NCBI GenBank assembly: GCA_017880985.1
Contig: JADGRK010000115.1
Coordinates: forward strand, 1-7,429
Origin: Rhodoferax sp.
GTDB lineage: Bacteria; Pseudomonadota; Gammaproteobacteria; Burkholderiales; Burkholderiaceae_C
Reading direction: 5' to 3'
DNA: 7,429 nucleotides
In this document: positions 6,460 to 7,429 of the stretch, one piece after another
How the letters are laid out: each line of letters begins with the position of its first letter
How positions within the stretch are numbered: position 1 is the first letter of the stretch
Translations under genes and position numbers: made by a program
The notes under the pieces: model-generated
Seen by the model: only the letters and a program-made list of their open reading frames with translations
Database searches by the model: none
Told to the model about the DNA's origin: nothing

Positions 6460-6624
6460 ATGCAACAAGTCCATCAACCCGCTGTCGCCGATGCCTTTTA
6501 TCCCGGGCAGAACTTGCCCGCGCCGTTTTACCGGCGCGAGGTGTATCGTCACATCTCGAACATGTCGCAGCGGGCGGATGCTGTAGCGAACGTGTCTGGC
6601 ATGGTGGTGAAAGAGCTATCGTAA
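6460..6624 (+). pseudogene. Probable remnant: C-terminal tail of a DUF47/PhoU-like protein
   Basis: A 54-codon plus-strand frame ends in PFYRREVYRHISNMSQRADAVANVSGMVVKELS, with the stop at 6622-6624. From residue 22 on this resembles the C-terminal helix of DUF47 (PhoU-like phosphate transport regulator) proteins, which end in a pattern like (K/R)E(I/V)Y..(L/I)....DR..DVANV...(A/I)VVK. The part before it (MQQVHQPAVADAFYPGQNLPA) is not recognisable, and the frame is closed by TGA at 6397, so the gene body is missing. Near the end, GTGTCTGGCATGGTGGTG would read as the family-like V-V-W-Y-A-V-V if single bases had been lost, suggesting small deletions. DUF47 genes usually sit beside a Pit phosphate transporter gene; none is here. 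It could instead be an unrelated small ORF; recognition is from memory. Confidence 0.4.
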
Positions 6625-6653
6625 GTCAACAAGGTATTCGCTGGAAGCAAAAA

Positions 6654-7429
6654 ATGCCCGTTTCCAAAATCATCGCGGCGCAGTTGCGCCTCACCGTTGA
6701 TCCCGGCTCGCTCGGGTTCTCGGAGACATCGGAGCTGCTGCAAGACGCGCTACCCTGGATCGGGCAGGAGCGTGCCGAAAAGGCGGCGCGCTTCGGTCTG
6801 GCGATGGATCAGACCGACTACAACCTGTTCGTGCTCGGAGAAGTCGGCAGCGGCCGCGCTTCCCTGTTGCGCCAAGTGATGCAGGAGGCCGCAGCCAACC
6901 GATCCGTGCCGACCGACCTCTGCTACCTGCACAATTTTGATGCGCCTGAGCGGCCGGGCGCCCTGCGCCTGCCGCCCGGGCAGGGGCGCCTGCTGCGTCA
7001 GCTCATGTTGCAGATGACCAAGGACCTGCAGTCAGAGATTCCACAGCGCCTGCTGGGACAGGATTTCAAGGACGAAAGCGAACGTATCGAAAAGACTTTC
7101 AAGGCCGAAGAAAGCAAAGCTTACGCGGAACTCGATGCCTTTGCAGAAGCACGCAGCTTCACCCTGTATCGCGAGGAAGGACGCCTGATCTTCACTTTGC
7201 GGGGCGAAAAGGGTCAGGCGTTGACAGAAAACGAAGCGCTGGCCCTGCCGAAGGAGCGGCGCACTGAAATCAGTCAGGCTGAACTGGATCTGCGCGCCGA
7301 AATTGCCCGGTATTTGGAAAAGACGAGACCCATGGAGCGGGTGATGAATGAGGGCCTGGCGGCGTTGAAGCGCCAGGTCGTCAAGCCGCTGATGGAGCGC
7401 GAGTTGCAGGAAATTCGCAATGGGCTGAA
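6654..7429 (+). CDS. Lon-like ATP-dependent protease (AAA_32 / S16 family), N-terminal part, runs off window
   Basis: The frame is open to the edge (258 codons plus two bases) and encodes the N-terminus of the Lon-related protease group with an AAA_32 domain (members about 800 residues with a C-terminal S16 Ser-Lys protease domain, not visible here). WIGQERAEKAARFGLAM followed by YNLFVLGEVGSGRASLLRQVMQEA (Walker A region Gly62-Ser70) is typical. The P-loop carries Arg68 where canonical ATPases have Lys; as I recall, GxxGxGR is common in this group, so it need not be a defect. DLCYLHNFDAPERPGALRLPPGQG is another hallmark. From about residue 120 a charged, Glu/Lys/Leu-rich helical region follows, the long insert of this family. 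ATG at 6654 is preceded by GGAAG at 6643-6647. Such proteins are cytoplasmic; substrates are mostly unknown. Confidence 0.88.
   Translation, partial: MPVSKIIAAQLRLTVDPGSLGFSETSELLQDALPWIGQERAEKAARFGLAMDQTDYNLFVLGEVGSGRASLLRQVMQEAAANRSVPTDLCYLHNFDAPERPGALRLPPGQGRLLRQLMLQMTKDLQSEIPQRLLGQDFKDESERIEKTFKAEESKAYAELDAFAEARSFTLYREEGRLIFTLRGEKGQALTENEALALPKERRTEISQAELDLRAEIARYLEKTRPMERVMNEGLAALKRQVVKPLMERELQEIRNGL

Noticed and set aside
6504..6538. Two adjacent perfect hairpins (CGGGCA/TGCCCG and CGCGCCG/CGGCGCG) as a terminator or structured RNA
   Set aside because: No T-run follows, and the second hairpin is explained by coding sequence for PAPFYRRE in the gene remnant; short GC stems are expected by chance here.
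6313..6552. Minus-strand ORF of 79 codons in the gene-poor stretch
   Set aside because: No recognisable family, no SD, unusual composition (RRWNAGSPRQRFSPGCWHLPHRR) and overlap with the better DUF47-like reading on the plus strand; I cannot support it as a gene.
1..7429. Defence system, CRISPR array, prophage, transposase, tRNA or rRNA
   Set aside because: No repeat-spacer pattern, integrase, transposase motif, terminal repeats or RNA gene structure was seen; the genes are ordinary metabolic, stress and regulatory genes.

Overview
The window looks like ordinary chromosomal DNA of a GC-rich betaproteobacterium, most likely Burkholderiales, family Comamonadaceae (Rhodoferax, Polaromonas or Acidovorax type). 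The reasons are the metX-metW pair with its GTGA overlap, the style of the proteins (MetX with a DWRF motif, an ArgP-type LysR regulator, a Lon-like AAA_32 protease), and two repeat-like sequences that resemble families I recall as common in these genomes. The assignment rests on recognition, not on a search.

Layout from left to right: the C-terminal two thirds of metX (homoserine O-acyltransferase; 5' end outside the window), translationally coupled to metW; a 180-base gap holding a possible degenerate interspersed repeat; a hydroxypyruvate isomerase-family gene (hyi); an M20 metallopeptidase gene joined by a one-base TGATG overlap to an alpha/beta-hydrolase (monoacylglycerol lipase-like) gene; a universal stress protein gene; a convergent argP-like LysR regulator on the minus strand; a roughly 450-base stretch without an intact gene, which seems to contain the decayed tail of a DUF47/PhoU-like gene; and the N-terminal third of a Lon-like ATP-dependent protease that runs off the right edge.

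The genes do not form one pathway. MetX and MetW act together in methionine synthesis (acylation of homoserine). The peptidase and hydrolase genes are probably co-transcribed. Hyi, the stress protein, ArgP and the Lon-like protease look like separate transcription units.

I found no defence island, CRISPR array, RNA gene, intact insertion sequence or clearly new system. The most interesting observation is inside metX: about 24-30 extra residues (roughly positions 289-360) are encoded by GC-rich DNA that looks like an intergenic palindromic repeat of this bacterial family, carried in frame inside an essential-type biosynthetic enzyme. The gene-poor stretch between argP and the Lon-like gene is the second place worth a look, because the exporter gene often found beside argP is absent and a gene remnant lies there instead.
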